Source: Unio delphinus
Taxonomy: Eukaryota; Mollusca; Bivalvia; Unionida; Unionidae
Length of the DNA: 64,000 nucleotides
NCBI GenBank assembly: GCA_029339505.1
Contig: JAQISU010001239.1
Coordinates: forward strand, 2,661,501-2,725,500
Direction of reading: 5' to 3'
Shown: positions 13,220 through 22,003 of the stretch, in pieces
Numbering within the stretch: the stretch's first letter is position 1
Layout: every line of letters starts with the position of its first letter
Position numbers and translations under genes: made by a program
Notes under the pieces: model-generated
What the model was told of the DNA's origin: nothing
Databases searched by the model: none
What the model saw: only the letters and a program-made list of their open reading frames with translations

Positions 13220-13515
13220 TTATATTTTATCAACGAGCCCTGTTGTTCTGAGTAATTCAATTATATTTTGAAATGTTTTTTGAGGGTTACTGTTGGTTAA
13301 TTGAATTACTTCTGGGCATGTACTTGGTGCAGAAATATTTAATTGTTTAGATCTGAATATGTCCCTTTCCTTTTGCGTTTTATTACAGTTATTAAAGATA
13401 TGAGATAAATCTTCAGGGATGTTACAGTTGAAACAATTAATATTATGTGGAAAGGGTCCTATATATTTCCCAAAACTGTTTGCCAGTTTAGTTTTTCCCA
13501 AGATTATTCTATTTA
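13220..13515 (-). pseudogene. LINE reverse transcriptase, C-terminal zinc-binding fragment
   Basis: The 93-residue open stretch has CFNCNIPEDLSHIFNNCN (C-x2-C-x7-H-x4-C). This is the layout of the cysteine-histidine motif near the C-terminus of non-LTR retrotransposon polyproteins. A conserved GKTKLANSFG..IGPFP precedes it. No RT core is nearby. Its upstream edge falls exactly where the element 1 protease stub stops, so this LINE piece probably truncated that gene. Confidence 0.5.
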
Positions 13516-13517
13516 TT

Positions 13518-13650
13518 TAGACTGTTCATAACAGCTACCCAGTGAGTTCCTGGAAGATGACTGTCATCTGTGTTGATGACATAAGCTTGATTCTCTTAAG
13601 CTTTGCAATGAGGTAGTTCATCTTTAGCACACGACAGGATTCCAAGAAGC
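13518..13650 (-). pseudogene. PRO: Polinton adenain-type cysteine protease, N-terminal stub
   Basis: On the - strand one frame reads a short protease-like leader, an in-frame TAA, then AYVINTDDSHLPGTHWVAV and a stop at 13518. The block [Y/F]VINTD..xxPGTHWVA is the region around the catalytic histidine of adenovirus-type maturation proteases encoded by Polintons. Everything after it (Asp/Glu, Gln, Cys) is missing and the sequence passes into a LINE fragment. It lies downstream of the capsid genes on the same strand, where Polintons often keep protease. The stub cannot be functional. Confidence 0.6.
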
Positions 13651-13667
13651 AGTGTACGAACTACGGT

Positions 13668-13907
13668 TCAAAAGATAATAAAGTTCCCAGGTATCCACGC
13701 TTTTGTGACCTTGTTTTTTTTTTTTCCTTTCTTCACAGGTGATGATAAGTCATCAATTCGATCCAGACTTTTTGCTTGAAAACAAAACAGGTGACTAAAT
13801 ATTGCTCCTGTTCTGGCCATCTGGACTGCATTATCATTACTTCTTCTTTTTGGTCTTTGGTGTCTGCTTTCTCTGTAACACTCATTCCATTTCCATTGAT
13901 TCTCCAC
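13668..13907 (-). CDS. Hypothetical basic protein ORF
   Basis: 79 residues, rich in K/R (RHQRPKRRSNDN; KKGKKKNKV), between the capsid gene and the protease stub. I do not recognise it. It may be a degraded C-terminal region of a structural gene or a chance ORF. Confidence 0.25.
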   Translation of the reverse strand: MENQWKWNECYRESRHQRPKRRSNDNAVQMARTGAIFSHLFCFQAKSLDRIDDLSSPVKKGKKKNKVTKAWIPGNFIIF

Positions 13908-13961
13908 TATTCAAAGAGGGACAGGAGTTTTCCATAGTGTTTAATAGTCTAGAATGACTTC

Positions 13962-15252
13962 TCACAAACTGTTGATTTCTATGGTATTATCGAATTCGGC
14001 ATACATAATGACATTCACCGTTTCGGTAAGAGCTCCTGCAAACTGAAGTTCCACACGCAGTTGCCCAGATTTTATAGGGTGGAAATGTCCCTCGTCGCTG
14101 ACTTGGTCTGGAGTGAAATCAAAAGCCCACAAAGTGTAACCTCCTGCATAATCGTCGTAGGAAATACCGTGACTGGCGTTGGTTCCTAACTGTCATGTGG
14201 CTTCGTACAGCGACAAGTACGACCTCAAGTAATTCTTCTGGGCAAAGTCTGGTTCGAAGGGTCGGGTACACAAAGTTTTGCCATCGCGACTGACTTCGAT
14301 TTTTTAATACTCCGCTGTGCTTAAACTGGAAAGGATTTTGATCGTGGGTACCGTTGAGGGCTGCATTGCTGACGATACCAATGAATAAACGTTTGGGTAA
14401 CTGTCCTTGGAACAGATGATCTTCGATCTTAGATCGGAGTCCGGTGGCAATGGTGAAAGTTTTTACTTCCACGCGTCGTATCGGATACTTGGCTGTCGTT
14501 CTGCTCAAAGTGTGACTGATATCATTTCCCACTTTAGGTAACACTTCTACACGACGCACGTATAACCTGGCTTCTTGGATAATGGTTTTGTATTCGTTGG
14601 CATGAGCCATCAAATGGAAATCAGTACTGCTACGATTCAGTCTCAAGCGAATATCCACCCCGTTCAGCAAATACTTTTCTTGAAATCACATGTCCAAATG
14701 CAAACGATCGAACAGTTCTAAACTACGTCCTTGCAGAATTTTCTTTTGACGCTCGTTAAAACGAGGATCGTCATCTACAGTCAAGATTGTGTCGTTAAAC
14801 TTATTATCACCTTATGTGTCAGATGTCCAAACCACGCATGCATCTAAATAAGTGTTCTTGGCTTCTTTTCCGTACGTCAAGAGATTTTCGAGGTACGCTC
14901 GGTAAGGGTAAGTATCCATGCTACTGCTTACCAGTTTGTTATTCATGTACAAATCCACATCGCTGAACAAGGAATGCATGAAATTGTTGATGAGAGCTAC
15001 TCAGGCATTGGCTCCTGGAACGGAGTTGTCCGTTTTAATCACTTTCACTTTCAAATACAAGTAACTGCTGCTTAGATCGATGTAATCTTCGGGTTGTCCT
15101 TTGATTTCAAACTAGATGGGAGCTGAATCCGTCAAAGAGGAGACGGGATGAAATTCGACCCATTGGGCTTCTTGCATGGTCATCATCGTGGGTGGCATGG
15201 CAAAGAGATCCAGTTCCAACTTGGAACAGGCACCAGATTCTTGGTGCATCAT
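13962..15252 (-). pseudogene. MCP: Element 1 major capsid protein (double jelly roll), decayed
   Basis: Read on the - strand this is the Polinton/Maverick major capsid protein, often annotated as F54H12.2-like, which builds the icosahedral shell. Recognisable blocks in order are a start MMHQES, WVEFHPVSSLTDSAP, EDYIDLSS, NNFMHSLFSDVDLYMNN, EKYLLNGVDIRLRLNRS, TTAKYPIRRVEVK and GQLPKRLFIG, then the C-terminal jelly roll after a frame change. Damage: in-frame stops at 15112-15114 (TAG), 15001-15003 (TGA), 14812-14814 (TAA), 14686-14688 (TGA) and 14193-14195 (TGA), plus one frameshift near 14.3 kb. Length with the frame change is about 430 codons, normal for the family. It lies downstream of the penton and pX genes on the same strand. 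Confidence 0.9.
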
Positions 15253-15283
15253 TTTTTTTTTTCTCAGTCTCTATGTTTTACTT

Positions 15284-15724
15284 TTAATAATCTAAAAATG
15301 TCCAAGTCTCGAGCGGTTCTTTTTTCTTCGTCTTTCTAGCTTTAGATGTACGGAGACTTTTGGAAGGGTGCCTTCGTCGACGCTTTCTACCTTGTCCTTG
15401 CTGTGTCCTCAGGGAAGCAGGAATGCCAGACTCGGTACCGTTCAGGGCATTTATAGGACTTTCTCGTCAACCCAAAATCTCTTTACCCGTTTGAAGCAAG
15501 ACATTTTTGCATGCTCTCAAAAAAGGTTCTTTGGGGTTTTGTTTGTCAATGAGGACATTGTGAAGAAAATCTTTGCCGTGAGTCAATGCGGCATCTTTTA
15601 AGGCGTGCAATCCTCGTGGCACCATCGGTTTTAAAACAGGGACCACCGAACGAAAGGCTGATTTAAACATATCTTCTAAACCATGTCCTCGTTGTCGAGC
15701 GACTCCTCGGTAGACAGGATACAT
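15284..15724 (-). pseudogene. Element 1 pVI/pX-like minor capsid protein, one premature stop
   Basis: It starts MYPVYRGVARQRGHGL, a start typical of the small Polinton protein encoded next to the capsid gene. A hydrophobic, probably amphipathic region follows (MFKSAFRSVVPVLKPM). After about 85 residues a TGA (15467-15469) interrupts it. The same frame then runs on to TAA at 15284-15286 with a strongly basic tail (GRKRRRRHPSKS). Such proteins are thought to act like adenovirus pVI or core protein X. It begins 8 bases after the penton stop and lies just upstream of the capsid gene. The function is inferred from position and composition. Confidence 0.65.
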
Positions 15725-15731
15725 CACTTTT

Positions 15732-17465
15732 TCAGTTGTTCGAGAATCGTTTTTGAAAATGTTTCACTGTGACTTTCCCTTTGGTAAATGGAATATTTTG
15801 TCCCAGTTCTCCTTTTATAGTAATGTTGACACTGTCGAAATACGACTTACTGACGGGCAAATAATGAGAATGTACAAATTTGCGGTGAACGTGATAGGTA
15901 TTTCCACCTTCCTCGTCATCGGCGGCGGCAGAATCCACTTTGAAAGGAATGGCACGCAGTAAAGGCGCAGAGGTGTGTCCTACCACGTTGTACTCCACCA
16001 TATCGGAGTACACAAACATCAAGTTGAGTCCTTGGTTCATTTCTACAGGGAATCGAAAATATTTCGCAAAATCCGAGTTAGTGGTTATGGATGGTATTTC
16101 ATTTTTCTTGACCACCATCCTTGGGTCTCCACCTAAAATATACAATTCAGGATAAAAGGTAATGGCCATCATTTTATCCTCTGAAAATTTCATCATTATG
16201 CGACAAGCCACTTTATGGTACTCAAAGGTAACACTTTTTTGGCTTTCTCAATGGATTTACCAAACAAAGTATTGAACCTGGTAGCAAGTGTAGTCACTAA
16301 ATGTTGACCACTAAAATAACCAGCAGGAATGGTGAACACATAGGTGGTCCCTTTAGTTTGTGGGTCCTCTGTTTTCTTTGTGTCACTGCCAGTGATGCCT
16401 CGTTCGTCTAAGGCTTTTTGCAATTGCTCGTGTTATGTATATTTGATATGTCATTTATATTTATTTTTATTTTTGTTTGTTTGTTACATTTAAATTTGGC
16501 ATTTGAAGTCTTAAGATTCGTTCATTGAAGGGGAGGGGGTGACCTCTACTTTACAGAGTAAACACCAGTTGTTGACCTCTTTTCTGACCTGGTTTCAGAG
16601 TTGTAAACACGCTTTTAAAATGATTGGTTGGTTCCAAGGACAAAATGGAGTTTTGTATAAACATCTTTCTATTTTAGTTGGGTCATATGCTGTTTACGTG
16701 ATTTCTTGAACGTAAAATTGTTCTGAGAGATTCTAGAAGATCGTGACCAATTTCTTGTTTACGTAAAAACAGGTATATAAACTATGTTTTAGAGCGAGCT
16801 ATTCAGTAGAAAATTGGGCTGTTAGACTAATAAGTTGTGTCTTTTTTGAGTTATTATAAATTACCTTGTAGTGGAAATTGTGTCAATTCGTTTGGATCAA
16901 GAGGAATTATTTTGTTATTTATCTGGAAAAGAATTGTGCTCTTAGAGATTTTATTAACAAGAACTGATTTCATCAAGTGACATCGTCTTCCGTATTGGAT
17001 ACATCGCTGGAATTCGAACTTAGAATTATTTGGACATTTTATTACCAGGACTTTTGCAATTTCTCTAGTGGATAATATTTTGAATTATTTTTGGATTAAT
17101 TTTGGAATTGATTCTTAAAACCGTAAGTTTATTTTTCTTTTCTGAAAAATATTTGTACTCAATAAATTGTTTATTAAGTTTTAAAAGCTTGTTATTTTCA
17201 ATCTTTCTGTTACTGTTTATTCGAGCCTAAGCACGTAACACTCGTCATACACTAGTACTTTGAAAGTGTTTTGATTTTCGATTATGTTTTTGATTTGTGT
17301 CGGGTGTATCATTTCCACTAAAGCCACTTCCCAATGAGCATCTTGATTCAAATGAATGGTTTGAGGTAATTTAGCCGTGTAACAGCACATCGTGTTGTTA
17401 GGAAACACATCCATGGAACTGTCACTGGGTAAGGTTAAGTAAAATTGGTTAATAGTGTTGTTCAT
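15732..17465 (-). pseudogene. Element 1 penton-like minor capsid protein, split by a solo LTR
   Basis: The start MNNTINQFYLTLPSDSSMD and the block HWEVALVEMIHP are typical of the single-jelly-roll penton (vertex) protein of Polintons. After about 75 codons the gene is interrupted by an 810-bp LTR (16431-17240). It continues through TYVFTIPAGYFSGQHLV. A frameshift near 16.2 kb then moves it to a frame with EMNQGLNLMFVYSDMVEYNVVG, ending KRFSNN and a stop at 15732. Without the LTR the gene is about 305 codons. Its ATG overlaps the stop of the upstream membrane-protein gene by 4 bases, so the two were probably translated from one transcript unit. Confidence 0.8.
16431..17240 (+). mobile_element. 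Solo LTR inserted in the penton gene
   Basis: The 810-bp insert begins TGTTATGTAT and ends ACGTAACA (TGTTA..TAACA ends). It is flanked by the 4-base duplication CTCG at 16427-16430 and 17241-17244. Inside, in + orientation, are a TATATAA box (16774-16780) and AATAAA (17161-17166), the expected promoter and poly(A) signals of an LTR. No gag/pol is present, so this is a solo LTR left by recombination. The family is not assigned. Confidence 0.85.
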
Positions 17466-17869
17466 AATTCCAACGTTCTTCTGTCCGAGGAGTCACTCAA
17501 GGTTAAAGGAGTGTCTAAAAGAGGATTGTGATTGGAAGGGTGAGTGTTAGGAGAATGACAAACGTTGGACGCAAGATTCCCAATATTGTTACTGTTGTTC
17601 CCGTTGTAAGAGTATTTCAGGGAAAGATTGGAAAGAAGATAACCGATGCAACTGCTGAGTAAAATGGTCCACAATTGTTTGTCTCCTTGTTGCAAACTCG
17701 AATTAGCAATGGCTGCACCGATGACACAATACACACAGAAAAAGACGATTTGCGTTTTAGGGACACGTTCTCCACACGACACCCACAAGGGTTGCTTTTG
17801 TAAATCTTGCAGAGAAGAACTGGGTGAAGGAGTAGTCACTGTGGTCGCTGAAGCTGTATTAAAGGGCAT
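17462..17869 (-). CDS. Element 1 two-helix membrane protein
   Basis: About 135 residues from ATG at 17869. A serine/threonine-rich N-terminus is followed by RVPKTQIVFFCVYCVIGAAI (helix 1), a short polar turn, and LWTILLSSCIGYLLSNLS (helix 2). The C-terminus is asparagine/serine-rich. Proteins with this RVPK..I.FF..-LW..LLSS.IGYLL pattern are common, uncharacterised Polinton products. It starts right after the integrase stop and overlaps the penton ATG by 4 bases. The frame is intact. It may be an internal membrane or virion membrane protein (inference). Confidence 0.7.
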   Translation of the reverse strand: MPFNTASATTVTTPSPSSSLQDLQKQPLWVSCGERVPKTQIVFFCVYCVIGAAIANSSLQQGDKQLWTILLSSCIGYLLSNLSLKYSYNGNNSNNIGNLASNVCHSPNTHPSNHNPLLDTPLTLSDSSDRRTLEL

Positions 17870-17874
17870 GATGG

Positions 17875-18966
17875 TCACTTCTTTTTATAGTCGATGACTT
17901 GCGAAGCGTCAATCCAAGAATCAAAACTAGGAGGCTATCTTTTCCAACGTACTTTGACTTCTTTGACACGACGTTTTGCTACTTTACGGGTTCTTCGTTC
18001 GAGAATGCTTTCAATGTCGTACACGTCGTCTTCTTTTTTGCTGACACGTTGTAACTCTGGCCAGTAAAATGTTCCTTTTAATACTTCTCCGTTCATGTCT
18101 TCCAATTCACGCACTCGTCCAGTAACACGAAATAATTCGGTGGTCCAGTTGGGTAAGTAACCTTTGTCGAAAGTGCGTTTGGTTTTGCCAATGCGAACCC
18201 AATCTCCAGGGGTTAACACTCCTCCACCTTTCTTGGGGACAGCCATCGTCCGGGACGTACCAAACAGTCGCTCAAAAACAGTCACTTCGTTGTCAGGTGT
18301 CACATCTTGTGGGGTACGTCCAATGCTTCTATGGTAAGATTGATTGTAGGCTTGGACTAAGTGCGGTAATACGTCGATGTACTTGAGAGTGTGTTGATGC
18401 GTAAAATATTTCCACATGCGTTCTTTCAAGGTACGTTGAAAACTTTCCACGATACTGGCTTTGGTTTCAGGATTTTCGGTGGTGAAGAAATGAATGTCAC
18501 GTTTCTTTATTTCTCGTTGGAAAGCTTGGTTCAGAAATTCGGTGCCTTTGTCGGTTTGCCATCGAAGAGGGTGACGACCACTTTGTTTCAACACCAGTTG
18601 CAAAGCTCGTACTAACTCTCCGCTCGATTTGGATGTCAATGGTACGACCCAGGCAAATTTAGAAAAGACATCGATGACACAAAACAAATATTTGTAGCCG
18701 CGATTGTAGTTGGCTAAATGAGAGACATCGGCTAAATCGGCTTGCCATTGATGATCGATGCCTTCCACTTGAGTGCGACTTCTGTGAAATTTTCGTCGAA
18801 TGGGTTTGTGTAAAGTGTACGTAGCTTGTTATTGTAACCATCGTTGTACTTCAGGTAAACGGAGCTTTTTCAGGCGAGTTTTTGCAGCACGATACAATTT
18901 CTGAATGCCTCCGTAACCTGCAGGGTGGGCTGGATCGTAGTAAATGTTGGCTCATACCTTCTCCAT
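17875..18966 (-). pseudogene. INT: Element 1 rve-family integrase with chromodomain, three premature stops
   Basis: This integrase joins the element's ends to host DNA. The order is an N-terminal YYDPAHPAGYGG helix region, a basic linker (YTLHKPIRRKFHR), the rve core, an SH3-like barrel (GDWVRIGKTKRTFDKGY) and a chromodomain start (YDIESILERR). The DDE triad is visible as WQADLAD, QTDKGTEF and KASIVESFQ. In-frame stops lie at 18952-18954 (TGA), 18829-18831 (TAA) and 17935-17937 (TAG, inside the chromodomain). The core from 18768 to 17938 remains open. A retroviral-type integrase with chromodomain is a hallmark of Polintons. Confidence 0.92.
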
Positions 18967-19560
18967 GGTTTTGGTAATAAGTCACCCACTCTTCGATGAT
19001 ACTGCTTTGGGTGGGACGAAATGGTGGTTGTTTGGAAACGGTTTTACGTGTCCTATGTGCCACAGGAGTCGACGTCGAGGGTACTAGTGGTGGTGGCAGT
19101 GGTGGAGGTGGCAATGGGATAGCTTTGGTCTTCTTTTCTTTTCTCACTTCTGGTTTCCTTTCTTTCTTTTTCACATCTGTCGAAGGAGGAGTGGCCATCA
19201 TCTTTTTAACCCAAGTTTTGAGTTCTTCTCGTTGGGGAGTGGGGGAAGGGGTCAACAAGGAAGCTGCAATCTTACTCGGAACGGGAGTGGCGGTGGGTGT
19301 TTGAAAGATATCATGGGATTCTTCCTTGGGTAATGGTGGAGTGACGTCTGTTTTGGCCACTGTAGATTGTGATTGGATAGAGCTGTTTGTTCCACAGCTT
19401 TTCGATGAAAGAGTTGCAGTCATTGCAAGAGTTGACCGTACTTTTGTGATTTTTCGGTTTCGGACAAATCGTGGCGATGCATCAAGGATTGCAATTCGTG
19501 TTGTAATTGGGACATCTCGGTCAAATCAGGATTGGGTGGTAAATGGGGGTCTACGTAATG
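18851..19560 (-). pseudogene. Element 1 proline/serine/lysine-rich protein
   Basis: Two frames form one low-complexity protein. The first part has TEMSQLQHELQSLMHRHDLS, a predicted coiled helix, and is cut by a frame change near 19.43 kb. The second (19423-18851) is rich in P, S, T and K, with PPPPLPPPLVPSTSTP and EELKTWVKKMM. The helical part resembles a widespread uncharacterised Polinton protein that sits between ATPase and integrase. Its end overlaps the integrase start in another frame. No enzymatic motif is seen. Confidence 0.5.
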
Positions 19561-19997
19561 AGCATTGGTACGATGAGCTTTACTTTGTTGAAACAAATTT
19601 TACGCGTAAACCACAGTTTAATTTCTTCTTCGTCTTCTAACATGTCGTCAAAAATGACCATACGAGTTTGACTAGAGTCAGACACGATCCCATCGTCTTC
19701 TCTAGGAATGCCTTCCACAAACACAATGGAATCACCTTGACTTTCTTGCAAGAGGCTGTATGCCGATTGCCACTCTTTGTAACACCACAAGATGCGTTGA
19801 GGTGAACGATCGATCAAATGATGTTTATGTTCGATCAAACGTTTGACAAATTCTGTTTTGCCTGAACCGCTCGGTCCAGCAATTAACATGTTAAAAGGAT
19901 GACGAAGATACAAGGCCTCCCAACTAGCATGATCTAAGTGTTCGTCAATGAATTTGAATGTCGAGGAGGAAGGAGTAGAAATAGTAGAATTAGCCAT
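19551..19997 (-). pseudogene. ATP: Element 1 A32-type DNA-packaging ATPase, C-terminally truncated
   Basis: The HerA/FtsK-type ATPase pumps the genome into capsids. Walker A is FNMLIAGPSGSGKTEFVKRL (residues about 35-54) and Walker B is RMVIFDDMLED. After the arginine-containing LWFTRK the expected remaining third (sensor motif and C-terminal strands) is largely absent. The frame changes and the sequence passes within about 60 bases into the next gene, so an internal deletion is likely. ATG at 19997 is preceded by a TATACTTTTTT-type stretch around 20045. Confidence 0.85.
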
Positions 19998-20081
19998 AGT
20001 AGTATGACACTAATGACACAAAAACAGACAAGACAAGAGGTTTTTATACTTTTTTGAAGACACGTTTATTTCAATGCATGT

Positions 20082-20896
20082 TTAAATTGGAACAACACGA
20101 AAGACAAAAATACATAAAAGCCAAATGGATAAGTACAGGAATAAAATACACATGGAAGCGATCAAAGTGGCATATAAACAAGTCACTGTACGACATTGTT
20201 TGGGAAACGAAGGTGTCCTAGAGGTAGTGTGTAATGTTCGTATAGTCTGTACATGGGGTACAGTCACATAGGTGTCCTCTCGGAAGGGTCTTTGTGGGGG
20301 AATGTCCACGACAGTCCTGTCTCGAACAGACTGATTGTCCTGGGTGACAGATTCTTTTTCTTCTTCTGGCACTGTCACTATCACAGGTTTAAAAGTGACT
20401 TTTTTCACTCGACGATGGATTTTACGAACACAATGCTTCGGCATAATGGGATGCTTCGTTTGTCCAAGCCTCAAAATCCCAACTTTTCCAGTCACGTACA
20501 TCTGTCCAATGAGGGTGTAAATCACAAGCTACACACATATCCTCGTACACCACTTCCGTACGTAAAAGTTGACGAATCCATTTTTCCTGCAGAGGTCGAG
20601 ACGTATCCATATGAAAGCGTGAGGCTTTTAACAGAATGAGTCTCTCGTGGACATTTAAAGGAGTCAACATACTGTCTTTTTTGTAGGTAGTGTTCGTAAA
20701 GTGTATACAAATAATCGACAGGTAAACGAAATCCCAGAAAGCAAATCACGAAAACACACACTACACGTCGACCCCAATTAATGGGACACAGTTCTTGTAA
20801 TAAGAGTCTGTAATCCTTCACCGTGTGAATATTCTCATTGATATCCTTCCACGGAATCTGTTTGATCACAAGTGATACAGGTTGTGGCATGGTCAT
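20082..20896 (-). pseudogene. Element 1 unknown protein with C-terminal membrane segment, frameshifted
   Basis: Three overlapping frames probably made one protein of about 270 residues from ATG at 20896. The first part starts MTMPQPVSLVIKQIPW and contains YLYTLYEHYLQKRQYVD. The second has ERLILLKASRFHMD and ends near EAWTNEASHYAEALC. The third has a charged stretch and a C-terminal hydrophobic helix (TLIASMCILFLYLSIWLLC). I do not recognise the family. It lies between the ATPase and BIR genes on the same strand. Confidence 0.45.
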
Positions 20897-21165
20897 TCTA
20901 TTTTATACTTTTTTTCCTGTCGAAAACCATAAGTGTATATTCTGCACAGAATGATTTAAAATCTTCTCCAAAAGCGAAAGTGATTAATATAACGTGTAAT
21001 TTCGTCCCACTGCCATTCAGGGTAACGGTCAAGAAAGATCAAAAAAAGATGTAAACGAACTAAATTCGAATCTGTGGAAGGTAGATTTGATCCAGAGAAA
21101 TCTGACACGTTGGTTGATTTTTGTCACTTTCCTCCTGTGAATTTCACGACACAAAAGTTCTACAG

Positions 21166-21321
21166 TCACCCATTGAGATTTTTCTTTAGCAAGTCCCTGA
21201 CAAAGTCCTTGTAGATCTTCTCTTGCAATTCGTGTGGTAATCCTTGAATATTATGTTTTAGAGAGAGTTTATATACTGGTCTAGGTTTGTCTCCAACCCA
21301 AACTGGTTTGTTAAACGACAT
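21166..21321 (-). CDS. Small ORF following the BIR gene
   Basis: 51 residues (MSFNKPVWVGDK... to LLKKNLNG), in the same frame as the BIR gene and separated from it by two stops. It contains LPHELQEKIYKDFVRDLL, a leucine-proline start followed by an amphipathic helix that loosely resembles the first helix of an F-box. It is too short to assign. It could be a separate gene or the former C-terminus of the BIR protein. Confidence 0.35.
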   Translation of the reverse strand: MSFNKPVWVGDKPRPVYKLSLKHNIQGLPHELQEKIYKDFVRDLLKKNLNG

Positions 21322-21339
21322 GGACCAGTATTGTCACTT

Positions 21340-21882
21340 TCAATCACTAGATCCCACAAAAGGTAGGTATTGACAATTCGGGGACCATCGAGCATGTTCC
21401 AGGGAAGAGGAATCTTTCTGTTCCCACTCGTAAATTGACACACCACAACTGAAACACTTGACTTTATCCCCTTCGCCCAAGTAGAAAAATCCGGCTCTGG
21501 CTAATTCTTCAGGAGTTGGTCCAGGCAGATATTTTGGCCATTTATCTTTGAAGGTTTGGAATCGACTTTTAAAGTGACAGTATTCAGACAAGATCGTAGG
21601 GAACGAATATTCGACTCTCCTCACTTCAGTTCGATGCAGATAAAGTGAAATTCCTAGGAGTCCACGATAACGTGTGGCACCGCTTTCGCATCCCTCACGT
21701 TTAACACGCACATCATCACTTTCCATGGTATATATAGGGGTATTAGTCATAGCAAAGTTCCCACGATCTCCTGCTGAATCGCTAAGGTCGCAGCGTCTGG
21801 CATCACTACAATCGCAAGGTTTAGCATCGCACTCCACTTGAAAATTCCCAAATTTGAATGATGCCTGTTTAAATGGATTCAT
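21340..21882 (-). CDS. Element 1 BIR-domain (IAP-like) protein
   Basis: About 180 residues from ATG at 21882. The C-terminal third is a classical baculovirus IAP repeat: RFQTFKDKWP, ELARAGFFYLGEGDKVKCFSC, WEQKD, LEHARWSPNCQYL. The zinc ligands C-x2-C..H-x6-C are all present, as is the conserved glycine before GDKV. The N-terminus is cysteine/aspartate-rich and unassigned. No RING follows. Host and baculoviral IAPs inhibit caspases, so an antiapoptotic role is plausible but inferred. Unlike its neighbours the frame is intact. It lies between PolB and the unknown membrane protein on the same strand, so it belongs to element 1 rather than to the host. Confidence 0.85.
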   Translation of the reverse strand: MNPFKQASFKFGNFQVECDAKPCDCSDARRCDLSDSAGDRGNFAMTNTPIYTMESDDVRVKREGCESGATRYRGLLGISLYLHRTEVRRVEYSFPTILSEYCHFKSRFQTFKDKWPKYLPGPTPEELARAGFFYLGEGDKVKCFSCGVSIYEWEQKDSSSLEHARWSPNCQYLPFVGSSD

Positions 21883-22003
21883 CTTCTTTCGCTTGGTCGT
21901 TGTAGTTACAAATGAACTATTGGTCTTGGACAATGTCTTTTTTTATATGCTGCCCAATCTCGACGTGACCGTACGGTAGAGTGAAGTGATTGGGAAGTCG
22001 TAC

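Noticed and set aside
13962..18966. Alternative genetic code or programmed stop readthrough in element 1
   Set aside because: All three stop codons occur, at non-equivalent residues, together with frameshifts and missing domains; decay is the simpler explanation.
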